Origin: Cohnella candidum
GTDB taxonomy: Bacteria; Bacillota; Bacilli; Paenibacillales; Paenibacillaceae
Direction: 5' to 3'
Length of the DNA stretch: 64,000 nucleotides
Assembly: GCF_003713065.1 (NCBI RefSeq)
Contig: NZ_CP033433.1
Span: 1,647,001 to 1,711,000 of the forward strand
Part shown: positions 42,787-51,492 of the stretch, piece by piece
Layout: every line of letters begins with the position of its first letter
How positions within the stretch are numbered: the first letter of the stretch is position 1
Program-made: the position numbers and the translations under genes
Notes under the pieces: model-generated
Databases searched by the model: none
What the model was told of the DNA's origin: nothing
What the model saw: only the letters and a program-made list of their open reading frames with translations

Positions 42787-43914
42787 CTACTCCTCATCCC
42801 CGGACTCCATCATCCGATCTAAAGGACTCTTGATTCTCCGGATGTCTTTGATGCTGACGTGGGTGTAGATCTCCGTCGTCTTGGAGCTGGCGTGACCGAG
42901 CAACTCTTGGATGTAGCGCAGGTCTGTCCCCTCCTCAAGCAAATGCGTAGCAAAGGAGTGACGCAGAGTATGAACGGTCGCGGGCTTCAGAATGCCGGCG
43001 GCTCTCCTGGCGCGGTAGAATACGAGTTGGATCGTGCGCACGTTGATGGGCTTACCCAGATCGTCACCGCTCGGGAAGAGATAGTCTTCAACTCGGACCA
43101 TTTTCAAGTACTTCTCCAACAATCGATAAGCTTGAGCGGACAATACAGTATAACGATCCTTCCGTCCCTTGCCCTGGCGGATATGGATCGTCTTCCTCGC
43201 CGGATCGATATCCTGACGTTTCAGCTTCACGACTTCACCGATTCGCAGACCTACCGAATAGACGAGAGTCAGAATGGTGCGGTGTTTCACATTCTGGATG
43301 GCACCGAGCAGTCGCGTAACCTCTTGCATGGACAGCACGCTGGGCAGCTTTTTCTCGCGTTTCGGCATGATCCATGCCTTGGAGAAGCCGATCCGGTTCT
43401 CCACCTCGCACAGCCAGAATTTTAAAGCGCTGAGCGCCTGGCTGACATAGATGTGCGACCGGTCTTCCGCCATCAGCTTTTTCACATACTGGTGGACATG
43501 TTCCGGCATTGTTTCCGAAAAGGGGGCGGCCAGTTGCTCCAAAAAACGCCGAGCATGTCCGGTATAAGCTTTCTGCGTGCTGGCACTGTATCCTTTTCTC
43601 TTCATCCGATCGGCCAAGCGATCCAACGAGCGCCAATCGGAACCGCTTCTCAGCTTGGCAAACTCTGGATACGATTCCAACAGCGAAGGCGACATCACCT
43701 CAACGGGATCCTCCCGAAAATAGTGACACAACCATCTCACAGACTCCACGTTATCCGGCACGCGCCACCTTTTCATTTCGGCATCCCATTTTCGCCCGGG
43801 GATCTTCCGTAACCGATCCACCCATTCGGCCACGTATGGCATCGTCACCGCCAACCAACCGTCCGGCAATCTCTCCAAAATGATACCATTCTGCTCATCC
43901 CTCATTCCCTGCAT
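42787..43914 (-). CDS. Tyrosine recombinase, candidate cassette integrase
   Basis: 375 residues. N-terminal HARP-like segment (about 20-66: VDRLRKIPGRKWDAEMKRWRVP), then a SAM-like core-binding domain (about 95-180) and a catalytic domain with R224, K249, H315-x-x-R318, H341 and nucleophile Y350, all present. The C terminus ...IKSPLDRM resembles IntI, but the roughly 20-residue IntI-specific insert (DPRSG..RRHH region) between LFPSG and the HTLRHSF box is absent. Encoded on the same strand as the cassettes, 68 bp before the attI-like site. GC-rich, like the host genes. Confidence 0.8.
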   Translation of the reverse strand: MQGMRDEQNGIILERLPDGWLAVTMPYVAEWVDRLRKIPGRKWDAEMKRWRVPDNVESVRWLCHYFREDPVEVMSPSLLESYPEFAKLRSGSDWRSLDRLADRMKRKGYSASTQKAYTGHARRFLEQLAAPFSETMPEHVHQYVKKLMAEDRSHIYVSQALSALKFWLCEVENRIGFSKAWIMPKREKKLPSVLSMQEVTRLLGAIQNVKHRTILTLVYSVGLRIGEVVKLKRQDIDPARKTIHIRQGKGRKDRYTVLSAQAYRLLEKYLKMVRVEDYLFPSGDDLGKPINVRTIQLVFYRARRAAGILKPATVHTLRHSFATHLLEEGTDLRYIQELLGHASSKTTEIYTHVSIKDIRRIKSPLDRMMESGDEE

Positions 43915-43937
43915 CCCCCCACTTCCTCCCCATATGA

Positions 43938-43977
43938 AAAATAAAAAGGAGACAAACTGCCTAAGCAGCTGTCTCCG
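43938..43977 (-). terminator. Intrinsic terminator downstream of the 44005 gene
   Basis: Minus-strand GGAGACAGCTGC...GTTTGTCTCC followed by TTTTTATTTTT. It insulates the integrase gene from upstream transcription, so the integrase needs its own promoter. Confidence 0.8.
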
Positions 43978-44004
43978 ATTCTTTCGGATCCTATTACGTT
44001 TAGT

Positions 44005-44298
44005 TCAGCGGCGGGAACGCTTCTTCCCGGTGCCGATCAGCCATATAATTGAGGCAATAAGATAGACAGGAATCACCACGACGATCAGGGTCGCGATATC
44101 GGCGAGATCTTCCCAACCGTCTCTGTGCTGAAGGACGGAGTAAAGAAAGATCAGGCAGCCGGCGGCATAGACGGCGCTGACAAGCCATCGTTTCTTCCAT
44201 GCCGAGTAGATCGGCAAGATAATCAGCACAATCCATAAAAGGACATACCCGATTCCGACCATGCGAACCGCCCCCCCAATTTTCCCTCTTCCCACCAT
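44005..44298 (-). CDS. Small membrane protein, unknown
   Basis: Up to 97 residues; ATG 44262 would give MVGIGYVLLWIVLIILPIYSAWKKRW. Three hydrophobic helices, basic C terminus (GTGKKRSRR). Common unnamed type in Bacillales. Confidence 0.55.
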   Translation of the reverse strand: MVGRGKIGGAVRMVGIGYVLLWIVLIILPIYSAWKKRWLVSAVYAAGCLIFLYSVLQHRDGWEDLADIATLIVVVIPVYLIASIIWLIGTGKKRSRR

Positions 44299-44328
44299 TA
44301 CCCCAAGCCGCCAAACAACAAGCCGCGA

Positions 44329-45801
44329 TTACGATCGCCTATCCGTCCGGAAAGGAAATGCCGGCAACCCTCCGGAACCCATCAAATTAGCTTCGGAGTA
44401 GTTCGCCCAGCCGTACCGAACGCCGATCGGCTCCCTCACGCGATCACTGTGCACGATCACCATATCCCCGCGGATCTCTGCCTCAGCAGCCACATATGCA
44501 CGGTCCGGACCGCAAATCTCGAAGCCTTGCAACTCTCCGCTGCCGCGAACGCGTAATCCTGCAGCACCAGCATGATCAAAACGGAGCACCACAGCATCTC
44601 CCTCAACCCGCATATCCACCCACACCGGCCCGGAGCTTTCGATGCCATCAAATCCATACACGTGCTCCAGCGCGAGCAGGGCGAGCCTTTCTCCAACCGG
44701 CTGCTTGTGGCGAGGGTGGATGTCGGTTTTCTCACCGTGTTCCCACACGGCGGCTAGCCATGCACCAAGCACGCGGCGCGCGGTCTGCCACTGGGCTTCA
44801 CGAAGCAGCGGCCATTGGTCCCCATCCGGATTTCCGTCGTTGTCGAACACAGGCAGCTGGACGAACAAGAATGGCAGCTGCGAATCCTCCCAATCCGAAC
44901 GCCACAACTCTATCAAAGCGGCCATCAATCGATCGTACAAATGCGCTTTGTCCGCGTCGGACTCTCCTTGGTAGAAAAGGAATCCTTTCAGCGCATACGG
45001 AGCGGCTTTCCGCAGCATTGCATGATACAGGCCGTTCGGCCGCATGAAGCTGCGAGGGCTGAACGGCGGCGGCCAAGGGAAATCCCCCAACTCAGACGCT
45101 GGCACGCCTTGCGCGGCACGCTCATTGTACGCATCGACCCTACCCTTATACTCCGTCTCCTCTTGCTCAAAAGCCTCCCAAGAGAAATCGCGCAGCTTCT
45201 CCTGATACTCCTCCAAGTAAACATGCAGCGCCGGATCCTTCTCCAGCACCTCCTCGTTTACCCAGCACGAGGCTGAGGTGCCGCCCCAATTGCAGCCGAC
45301 GATGCCGATCGGGACCGACGTTTCCGCCATCACCCGTTTGGCGAAGAAATACGCAACGGCCGAGAACGCCTTCGCGTTTTCCGGCGTACAGACAACCCAG
45401 GAAGTTTCATGCTCAAGTCCGTCTTCATAAGCGATTTTCGGCACTTGATAATAGCGCAACTGCTCGAAAGCCGCCTGAGGGAGCTCGGTCGGCCCTTCGG
45501 CCGCATCGACCAGGCTCCATTCCATGTTGGACTGCCCTCCGGCCAGCCACACGTCCCCGAATAAGACATCGCGCAACACAATGACCTGCTCTTCCGACGT
45601 CACCGTGAGCTCAAACGATCCACCGGCACTCATCGGAGGCAGCTCCACTCTCCAACTTCCATCCCGAACAACCGTATCAACCCGCTGTCCTCGGCATTCG
45701 ACGGCCACGCGCTCGCCATCGCTCCCCGTTCCCCACACGGGTACGGCTTTCTCTCTCTGCAGGACCATATGGTCCGTAAACATCGCATGCAGCCGAATCA
45801 A
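44329..45801 (-). CDS. Sialate O-acetylesterase family protein
   Basis: 490 residues. SGNH-type serine esterase: nucleophile in GGQSNMEWSL (about 93-102), FLFYQGESDA later, catalytic DxxH near KTDIHPRHKQPVGERLA. N-terminal beta domain with FTDHMVLQREKAVPVWGTG. No signal peptide, so cytoplasmic. Removes acetyl groups from sialic acid or related sugars. Overlaps the thiamine-binding gene by 4 bp. Confidence 0.87.
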   Translation of the reverse strand: MIRLHAMFTDHMVLQREKAVPVWGTGSDGERVAVECRGQRVDTVVRDGSWRVELPPMSAGGSFELTVTSEEQVIVLRDVLFGDVWLAGGQSNMEWSLVDAAEGPTELPQAAFEQLRYYQVPKIAYEDGLEHETSWVVCTPENAKAFSAVAYFFAKRVMAETSVPIGIVGCNWGGTSASCWVNEEVLEKDPALHVYLEEYQEKLRDFSWEAFEQEETEYKGRVDAYNERAAQGVPASELGDFPWPPPFSPRSFMRPNGLYHAMLRKAAPYALKGFLFYQGESDADKAHLYDRLMAALIELWRSDWEDSQLPFLFVQLPVFDNDGNPDGDQWPLLREAQWQTARRVLGAWLAAVWEHGEKTDIHPRHKQPVGERLALLALEHVYGFDGIESSGPVWVDMRVEGDAVVLRFDHAGAAGLRVRGSGELQGFEICGPDRAYVAAEAEIRGDMVIVHSDRVREPIGVRYGWANYSEANLMGSGGLPAFPFRTDRRS

Positions 45802-46118
45802 GCTTCCGTCCCCCCGCCAAGCTTCCGTTCCACGGATTCCAGCTTCTGCTGCATCGAACCCTTTTTATCTCTCCGGTCATCAATCGTAATCGAAGTGGAC
45901 ACACGCAGCGCACCCTGCAGGAACGGAGCTTCATGCATATGGCGGATCACCCGCAAAATGTCGTCCAGCTCCCCCTCGATGATCGTGCTCATCGGCGTCA
46001 ATTCGTACCGCAGCCCGGCAGCCTCTTGCTCCAAGACGCGGAACAGATCGGCGACGTAATCGCTCAGACTCGTGGAACCGGTCCCGATCGGAACGATCGT
46101 TACTTGGGCGATAGCCAT
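45798..46118 (-). CDS. MTH1187/YqgV family thiamine-binding protein
   Basis: 106 residues. MAIAQVTIVPIGTGSTSLSDYVADLF...YELTPMSTIIEGELDDILRVIRHMHE is the family signature of small ferredoxin-like-fold thiamine-binding proteins. Divergent from fumC across a 96-bp gap. Confidence 0.85.
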   Translation of the reverse strand: MAIAQVTIVPIGTGSTSLSDYVADLFRVLEQEAAGLRYELTPMSTIIEGELDDILRVIRHMHEAPFLQGALRVSTSITIDDRRDKKGSMQQKLESVERKLGGGTEA

Positions 46119-46214
46119 CTCGTCACTTCCTCATTTGGTGTCATGGCGAATCAGAGTTATTCTATATAGGTAATAAACCATATTCGAACGCTCTCGCACA
46201 AGGAGGAATGGACG

Positions 46215-47585
46215 ATGGATTTTCGGATGGAGAAGGATACGATCGGGGAAATCGCGGTGCCTGCCGACCGGATGTGGGGGGCTCAAACCCAGCGAAGTTC
46301 GGAAAATTTCCGCATTGGGACGGAACGTATGCCCATCGAGGTGATCCGCTCCCTTGCCCTGCTGAAGAAAAGTGCCGCTGCCGTCAATCGCGATCTCGGC
46401 AAATTGGCCGCCGATAAAGCCGATGCGATCATCCGGGCGGCGGACGAAATTTTAGCCGGCCAATGGGATGACCACTTCCCGCTCGTCGTATGGCAGACGG
46501 GCAGCGGCACCCAGTCCAATATGAACGTGAACGAAGTCATCGCGCACCTCGCGTCCGGGAACGGCGTCAAAATCCACCCGAACGACGACGTCAACATGTC
46601 GCAAAGCTCGAACGACACGTTCCCGACCGCCATGCACATGGCTGCATTGTCCGCCATCGAAGACAAGGTGCTTCCCGCGGTCACCGTCCTGAAAGAAACC
46701 CTCCACAAGAAAAGCGAGCAATTCCAAGACGTGATCAAAATCGGCCGCACGCACCTGCAGGACGCTACGCCGATTACGCTCGGCCAGGAAATCAGCGGCT
46801 GGGTCCGCATGCTGGAAAAGAGCGAATCGATGATCCGCAGCGCAGCCGAAAACCTGCGCGAGCTGGCGATCGGCGGCACCGCCGTCGGCACAGGCATTAA
46901 CGCCCATCCCGAGTTCGGCGACCGGGTCGCGGCTGAAATCAGCAAGCAAACCGGCAAAAGGTTCGTCTCTGCCGCCAACAAATTCCACGCCCTGACGAGC
47001 CACGACGAGCTCGTGTTCGTGCACGGCGCTCTGAAAGCATTGGCCGCCGATCTGATGAAGATCGCCAACGATGTTCGTTGGCTCGCCAGCGGACCCCGGA
47101 GCGGGATCGGCGAAATCACGATTCCCGCGAACGAGCCGGGCAGCTCCATCATGCCGGGCAAAGTGAACCCGACCCAATCGGAAGCGATGACGATGGTCGT
47201 CTGCCAGGTGATGGGCAACGACGCGGCGATCGGCTTCGCGGCCAGCCAAGGGAACTTCGAACTGAACGTGTTCAAACCCGTCATCGCCTACGCGTTTCTC
47301 CAATCGGCCAGGCTGCTGTCCGACGCGCTCCATTCCTTCAACGACAACTGCGCCGTCGGCATCGAGCCGAACCTGCCGGCGATCGCCGGTCATCTGGAGC
47401 GCTCGCTCATGCTCGTAACAGCGCTGAACCCGCTGATCGGCTATGAAAATGCCGCTTCGATCGCCAAGACGGCGCACAAAGAAGGCTTGACGCTGAAAGA
47501 AGCTGCCTTGCGCAGCGGCCTCTTGACGGAAGAGCAGTTTAACGAGATCGTCCGGCCGGAACGCATGGTTCGGCAACAAAGTTAA
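46215..47585 (+). CDS. fumC: Fumarate hydratase class II
   Basis: 456 residues, full length. Signature [13 protein letters not shown] at about 310-322; tetramer active-site motifs [25 protein letters not shown] and [10 protein letters not shown] are intact. Interconverts fumarate and malate in the TCA cycle. AGGAGG lies 8 nt before the ATG. Convergent with the lipoprotein gene downstream. Confidence 0.96.
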   Translation: MDFRMEKDTIGEIAVPADRMWGAQTQRSSENFRIGTERMPIEVIRSLALLKKSAAAVNRDLGKLAADKADAIIRAADEILAGQWDDHFPLVVWQTGSGTQSNMNVNEVIAHLASGNGVKIHPNDDVNMSQSSNDTFPTAMHMAALSAIEDKVLPAVTVLKETLHKKSEQFQDVIKIGRTHLQDATPITLGQEISGWVRMLEKSESMIRSAAENLRELAIGGTAVGTGINAHPEFGDRVAAEISKQTGKRFVSAANKFHALTSHDELVFVHGALKALAADLMKIANDVRWLASGPRSGIGEITIPANEPGSSIMPGKVNPTQSEAMTMVVCQVMGNDAAIGFAASQGNFELNVFKPVIAYAFLQSARLLSDALHSFNDNCAVGIEPNLPAIAGHLERSLMLVTALNPLIGYENAASIAKTAHKEGLTLKEAALRSGLLTEEQFNEIVRPERMVRQQS

Positions 47586-47597
47586 CGCCGTTAATCA

Positions 47598-48431
47598 TCA
47601 GGGGGTGAGCACCACCTGCGAGATCATTTGTTCATCCGGGTTGACGGAATAACCGGCGAACCAGACCGCGACACGGTCACCCTCCTTCAAATCCTCGAAC
47701 TTCGCTTCCCGATCTCCGTTGCGAAATACGGCCGTTGGCAGCACGAGATACGGTTTTCCGTCGACTTGCAGCTCTCGTTGCGTCGTATCCTCAATGCCGA
47801 TGCCGATTTTCGTGACGGTCCCTTGCAAATCGCCGCCGCCTTCAACGGCTTCCATGACCTCCAGCCGCAATAAGCCGGACTGTTCAGGATAACTCGTCGC
47901 TACGAGCGGTTCGCTCCATGCTTTCACTTTGTAACCGATTTTCAGTTGATCCCACGCCATCGGTTCCCCCGTCTTCCCATTTACGATGACGGTGTCCTCG
48001 CCCACACCCAGCCACATGGCACGGGGTCCAGCCCCATCCTTTGCTGCCGGTCCCGTGACAAGCAGCCTCTTGCCATCCATCCCCGTAATTTTGCCGTCCA
48101 CCGATGGGGTCTCCGGCATCGTCCATATCTCGATCACGAGCGGGAATTCCCGGTCATATTCCTCATAGATCGCTTCCTTAATCGACTTGATTTCCGATTC
48201 CGAAACCGGCTTCATCGGATCATGTCGTTTTCGGACTTCCAGATGCACGCCGTCCGTCTGCACACCGGAACCGATATGTGCCAAATCATACTTTTTAAAT
48301 ACCGAGTCCATCTGGGCCAGCCCCTGCGCGTAATAAGTCATATCCTGCTCCGCCGGCGGCCGTTCACCGCATCCCGACAAGGCCAGCACCCCCAGCAGCA
48401 ATAAGCTTCGAACCCCCGCGCTCACGCCCAT
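47598..48431 (-). CDS. Lipoprotein, DUF3221-like domains
   Basis: 277 residues from ATG 48431; the frame extends further but the lipobox LLGVLALSGC fixes the start. After the lipid anchor is a YAQGLAQMDSVFKKYDLAHIGSGV domain, then two beta-barrel modules (DGKITGMDGKRLLVTG; LQGTVTKIGIGIEDTTQ) like OB-type DUF3221. Divergent from xerS. Confidence 0.65.
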   Translation of the reverse strand: MGVSAGVRSLLLLGVLALSGCGERPPAEQDMTYYAQGLAQMDSVFKKYDLAHIGSGVQTDGVHLEVRKRHDPMKPVSESEIKSIKEAIYEEYDREFPLVIEIWTMPETPSVDGKITGMDGKRLLVTGPAAKDGAGPRAMWLGVGEDTVIVNGKTGEPMAWDQLKIGYKVKAWSEPLVATSYPEQSGLLRLEVMEAVEGGGDLQGTVTKIGIGIEDTTQRELQVDGKPYLVLPTAVFRNGDREAKFEDLKEGDRVAVWFAGYSVNPDEQMISQVVLTP

Positions 48432-48564
48432 TCCCGTCGACCCCCTCGCGATTTTACTCTTTCTTCCATAGACGCGATGTCGGCGCCATAGGTTGCGGGA
48501 CCCTTGCCAGCGCGGACGGAGCCCGGTAAAGTGGAAGTAACTACCGCCCGGGAGGCGAAACGCG

Positions 48565-49638
48565 TTGAACCTGCAGAAAAAGAAAGACCGCGAAGAGCTC
48601 GAGAAGCACATTCCCGGCATGCCCTGGTACGTCGAGAAGTTCATTAACTATAAACTGCCCGATCTGTCCCCCTCGTCCTTGCTGGAATACGTGCGGGATT
48701 ACGAAACGTTCCTTTCTTGGCTGCAAGCGGAAGGCTTGACGAGCGCCGCCACGATGAGTGCGATTCCGATCGAGGATCTCGAACGGCTCCATATGGACAG
48801 CGTGGACAACTTCCGCATGTTCCTCGCCACACGCAAAGAGCATGCCAACGGTAAAACGACCATTTCACGCAAGCTCTCCTCCCTCCGTTCCCTGTTCCAC
48901 TATCTCAGCCAAATCGCGGAGGACGAGAACTTCTATCCCTTGCTCAAGCGCAACGTGATGGCCAAAGTGTCGGTCAAACGCACGCACAAACCGAAGGACA
49001 CGGCCGCAAAACTCGAAGGCAAACTGCTGCAGGAGCAGGAAATCATCGAGTTCATCAACTATATCCGCAACGACTACGCGCACGACGTAGCCGCCAACAA
49101 GCAAGCAACCTACGCACATGAGCTCAACCGGATCCGCGACTGCTGCATCGTCAGCCTGATCCTCAACTCCGGTCTTCGCGTGTCGGAGCTTGTCCACCTC
49201 GATATGGACGATCTCGACATGAAGCGCAAGCTCGTCTACGTCTACCGCAAAGGGAAGAACGACGACACCTTCAAGACGCCGGTCTACTTCCGCCAGGACG
49301 CCGTCGAAGACCTGGAGCAATACCTCGCCCAGCGCGAAACCCGATACAAAGCGCCGAAGCGGGAAAAGGCGCTGTTTCTCGCGATCGCGAACGGCCGCCA
49401 AGAAGGCTCGCGCATGACGAAGCGGGCGATTCAGGAGATGGTCGTCAAATACGCCAAAAGGTTCGGAAAACCGTTCCTGTCCGTCCACAAGCTGAGGCAC
49501 TCTTTCGCGACCGACTATTACTTGCGGAACGATTTGTACAAAACCCAGGAGCAGCTCGGCCACGCCTCTCCGGAGACGACGCAAATCTATGCCCACCTGA
49601 CCGACAAAACGATGGAAGAAGCGATCGACCGCCGTTAA
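48565..49638 (+). CDS. xerS: Tyrosine recombinase XerS
   Basis: 357 residues from a TTG with GGAGG 9 nt upstream. SAM-like domain (FINYKLPDLSPSSLLEYVRDYETFLSWL), then an active catalytic domain: GLRVSEL, RKGKN, HKLRHSF, LGHASPETTQIYAHL. XerS resolves chromosome dimers at its dif site in many Firmicutes. Its stop overlaps that of the convergent thioredoxin gene by 4 bp. It serves as the intact reference for the degenerate copies at 1-93 and 5656-6741. Confidence 0.9.
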   Translation: MNLQKKKDREELEKHIPGMPWYVEKFINYKLPDLSPSSLLEYVRDYETFLSWLQAEGLTSAATMSAIPIEDLERLHMDSVDNFRMFLATRKEHANGKTTISRKLSSLRSLFHYLSQIAEDENFYPLLKRNVMAKVSVKRTHKPKDTAAKLEGKLLQEQEIIEFINYIRNDYAHDVAANKQATYAHELNRIRDCCIVSLILNSGLRVSELVHLDMDDLDMKRKLVYVYRKGKNDDTFKTPVYFRQDAVEDLEQYLAQRETRYKAPKREKALFLAIANGRQEGSRMTKRAIQEMVVKYAKRFGKPFLSVHKLRHSFATDYYLRNDLYKTQEQLGHASPETTQIYAHLTDKTMEEAIDRR

Positions 49639-50204
49639 ACGCCGAAGGACGCGATCAGCTGCCGGACCTCCGTCACCACGGCCGACACGTAATCGGTACT
49701 GCGGTAAATGCTTTCGATCTCCCTCCTGACGCGGGACACCTTTTCTTGGTAATCCGGATCCGTGCGGTCCGGATTTTTGCGTCTGAATTCATTCATGACT
49801 TCTTGAATGTAAGCCGGTCTTGCTCCCCATTTGCCCAGCACCGTTCCTTCCCCGTCCAAGAAAAGCACGATCGGTTGGTTACGCCCTCCGTCGGTCAGAA
49901 ACAGGTCCATCGTCTCCAAATGCTCCTCCATAGGCAGCACCTCGACAGGCACGCCGGCATCCTCCAGCATTCGGAACAACAGCGGTACGTTCCAGATCAC
50001 GTCTGGACACCAATCGGTACATAGGATCAGCACCTGCAGGTTTTTCGCGTTGGCGAACCCTCGAAAATATCGCTCATCCTCCCTATTCGGCCATTCGAAA
50101 GCTCGATAGATGTCCTCAAAACGCTCCCGGTTCTTCTGCATCCCCTCCATGAACTGCTTCGGCGTGATGCCGGTCCCGACTTTATGCGGCAATCGAATCG
50201 TCAT
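49635..50204 (-). CDS. Thioredoxin-family protein
   Basis: 189 residues. The thioredoxin-like core VLILCTDWCPDVIWNVPLL has a CxxxC (CTDWC) in place of CxxC, as in a known Bacillales subfamily. PIVLFLDGEGTVLGKWGARP follows. Reduction of an unknown partner, cytoplasmic. Overlaps the MFS gene start region by 23 bp. Confidence 0.78.
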   Translation of the reverse strand: MTIRLPHKVGTGITPKQFMEGMQKNRERFEDIYRAFEWPNREDERYFRGFANAKNLQVLILCTDWCPDVIWNVPLLFRMLEDAGVPVEVLPMEEHLETMDLFLTDGGRNQPIVLFLDGEGTVLGKWGARPAYIQEVMNEFRRKNPDRTDPDYQEKVSRVRREIESIYRSTDYVSAVVTEVRQLIASFGV

Positions 50205-51378
50205 GTTTCATTCCTCCATTTTTCGTGATATACAGTTTCGTTTTCGTGGCGGCCAATGCGAGCAACGCGGCTCCCGCGCTGATCCAGGCGATCTCGATGC
50301 CCGACCCGCCGGATGCGTATACCAGACCTCCGAGTCCGGCGCCGATCGCTTGCCCGAAATAGACAACGGAGCTGTTGAAGGCCAAAATGGTACCGGCTTC
50401 CGTTGGACGCGGCGAGACGAGTTGATGCTGCTGCGACGGATAAAAACCCCAATGTCCGATCCCCCACAGCAGGACGACGGCCGTGAATCCGATCGCAGAG
50501 TGAACCGCAAACGGCATGATCAAGAACGATGCCGCCATCAGCAGCAAGGCGTATCGGATCGTCGACACCGGCTTCCAACGATCCGCGAACAGACCCCCGA
50601 GCACGATTCCGACGACCGAGGCGATCCCGTTCATCAGCAGGACGAGACTCGTCCTCTCCGCGTCCATCTTCAGGAGCGAGGATAAAATCTGCGGCAGATA
50701 CGTTTGCAGCTCATAGGTCGCGATAATCCACCCCAAGGATACGGCCCATCCTCCCCGGTAAGCGGGAGTCACTGCGAATGACAGCTTTCGGCGGACCAAC
50801 GCGGTTTCCGCCCGCGGCAGCTGCGGCAGCGTGAGCCACAGGCTTACAGCCGCTGTAATCGTCAGAGCGAACACGAGCAGAAAGCTCCACCGCCAGCCGA
50901 AAACCTGGCCGATCCATGTGCCGAGCGGCGCACCCGCCACCAGAGCGGCAGGCAATCCGCCGTTGACGATGGCCAGCGCCGCTCCCCGACGCTCGGCCGG
51001 GGCCAATTGCGCCGCCGTTGCCGGCAGCGACGGCGAGAATGTGGCTGCGCATAATGCCGCCAACACCCTCATGCCTAGCAGCATGGCGAAATTCACGGCG
51101 AATGCGGAACCGAGATTGGCCAAGGCGAATCCCGTTATCGCACCGATCATGACCGGTTTACGGGGATACTTGCCCGCCATTGCCGATAAAAACGGCGCAG
51201 TAACCGCATAAGTGACCGCGAATACCGTAACCAATTGTCCGGCTGCGGCGGCCGAAACCGACAAACCTTGGGCCAGCTTCGGCAACACGCCGCCGATCAC
51301 GAACAGGTCCGTCCCCAAGCTGAACATCGCCAGAGCGAGAAATACCATTTTCCGAACCATCCGGATCCTCCCCCTCAT
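50182..51378 (-). CDS. MFS transporter
   Basis: 398 residues, 12 predicted helices; MFS motif around FAVTYAVTAPFLSAMAGKYPRKPVMIGA. Similar to arabinose-efflux/drug-export permeases. ATG at 51360 (MVRKMVFLALAMFSLGTDLFVIGG) is the likely start. Divergent from the MocR-type gene (114 bp), which may control it. Confidence 0.85.
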   Translation of the reverse strand: MRGRIRMVRKMVFLALAMFSLGTDLFVIGGVLPKLAQGLSVSAAAAGQLVTVFAVTYAVTAPFLSAMAGKYPRKPVMIGAITGFALANLGSAFAVNFAMLLGMRVLAALCAATFSPSLPATAAQLAPAERRGAALAIVNGGLPAALVAGAPLGTWIGQVFGWRWSFLLVFALTITAAVSLWLTLPQLPRAETALVRRKLSFAVTPAYRGGWAVSLGWIIATYELQTYLPQILSSLLKMDAERTSLVLLMNGIASVVGIVLGGLFADRWKPVSTIRYALLLMAASFLIMPFAVHSAIGFTAVVLLWGIGHWGFYPSQQHQLVSPRPTEAGTILAFNSSVVYFGQAIGAGLGGLVYASGGSGIEIAWISAGAALLALAATKTKLYITKNGGMKHDDSIAA

Positions 51379-51492
51379 TCCTCTTCATTTCGGTTGGCAA
51401 TTTCATCCTATCATGCTAAATTAGTTTTATTTAGGACCACTTTTGCGCAATTTTGAGCATACCAATTTTCCGATAAAGGGGCGCAAACGAGC

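Noticed and set aside
42787-43914. A classical IntI integrase (class 1-type integron)
   Set aside because: The IntI-specific insert is missing and the N terminus is different; qacE/sul1-type conserved segments are absent.
46452-47579. 375-residue minus-strand frame inside fumC
   Set aside because: Shadow frame of the highly conserved fumarase.
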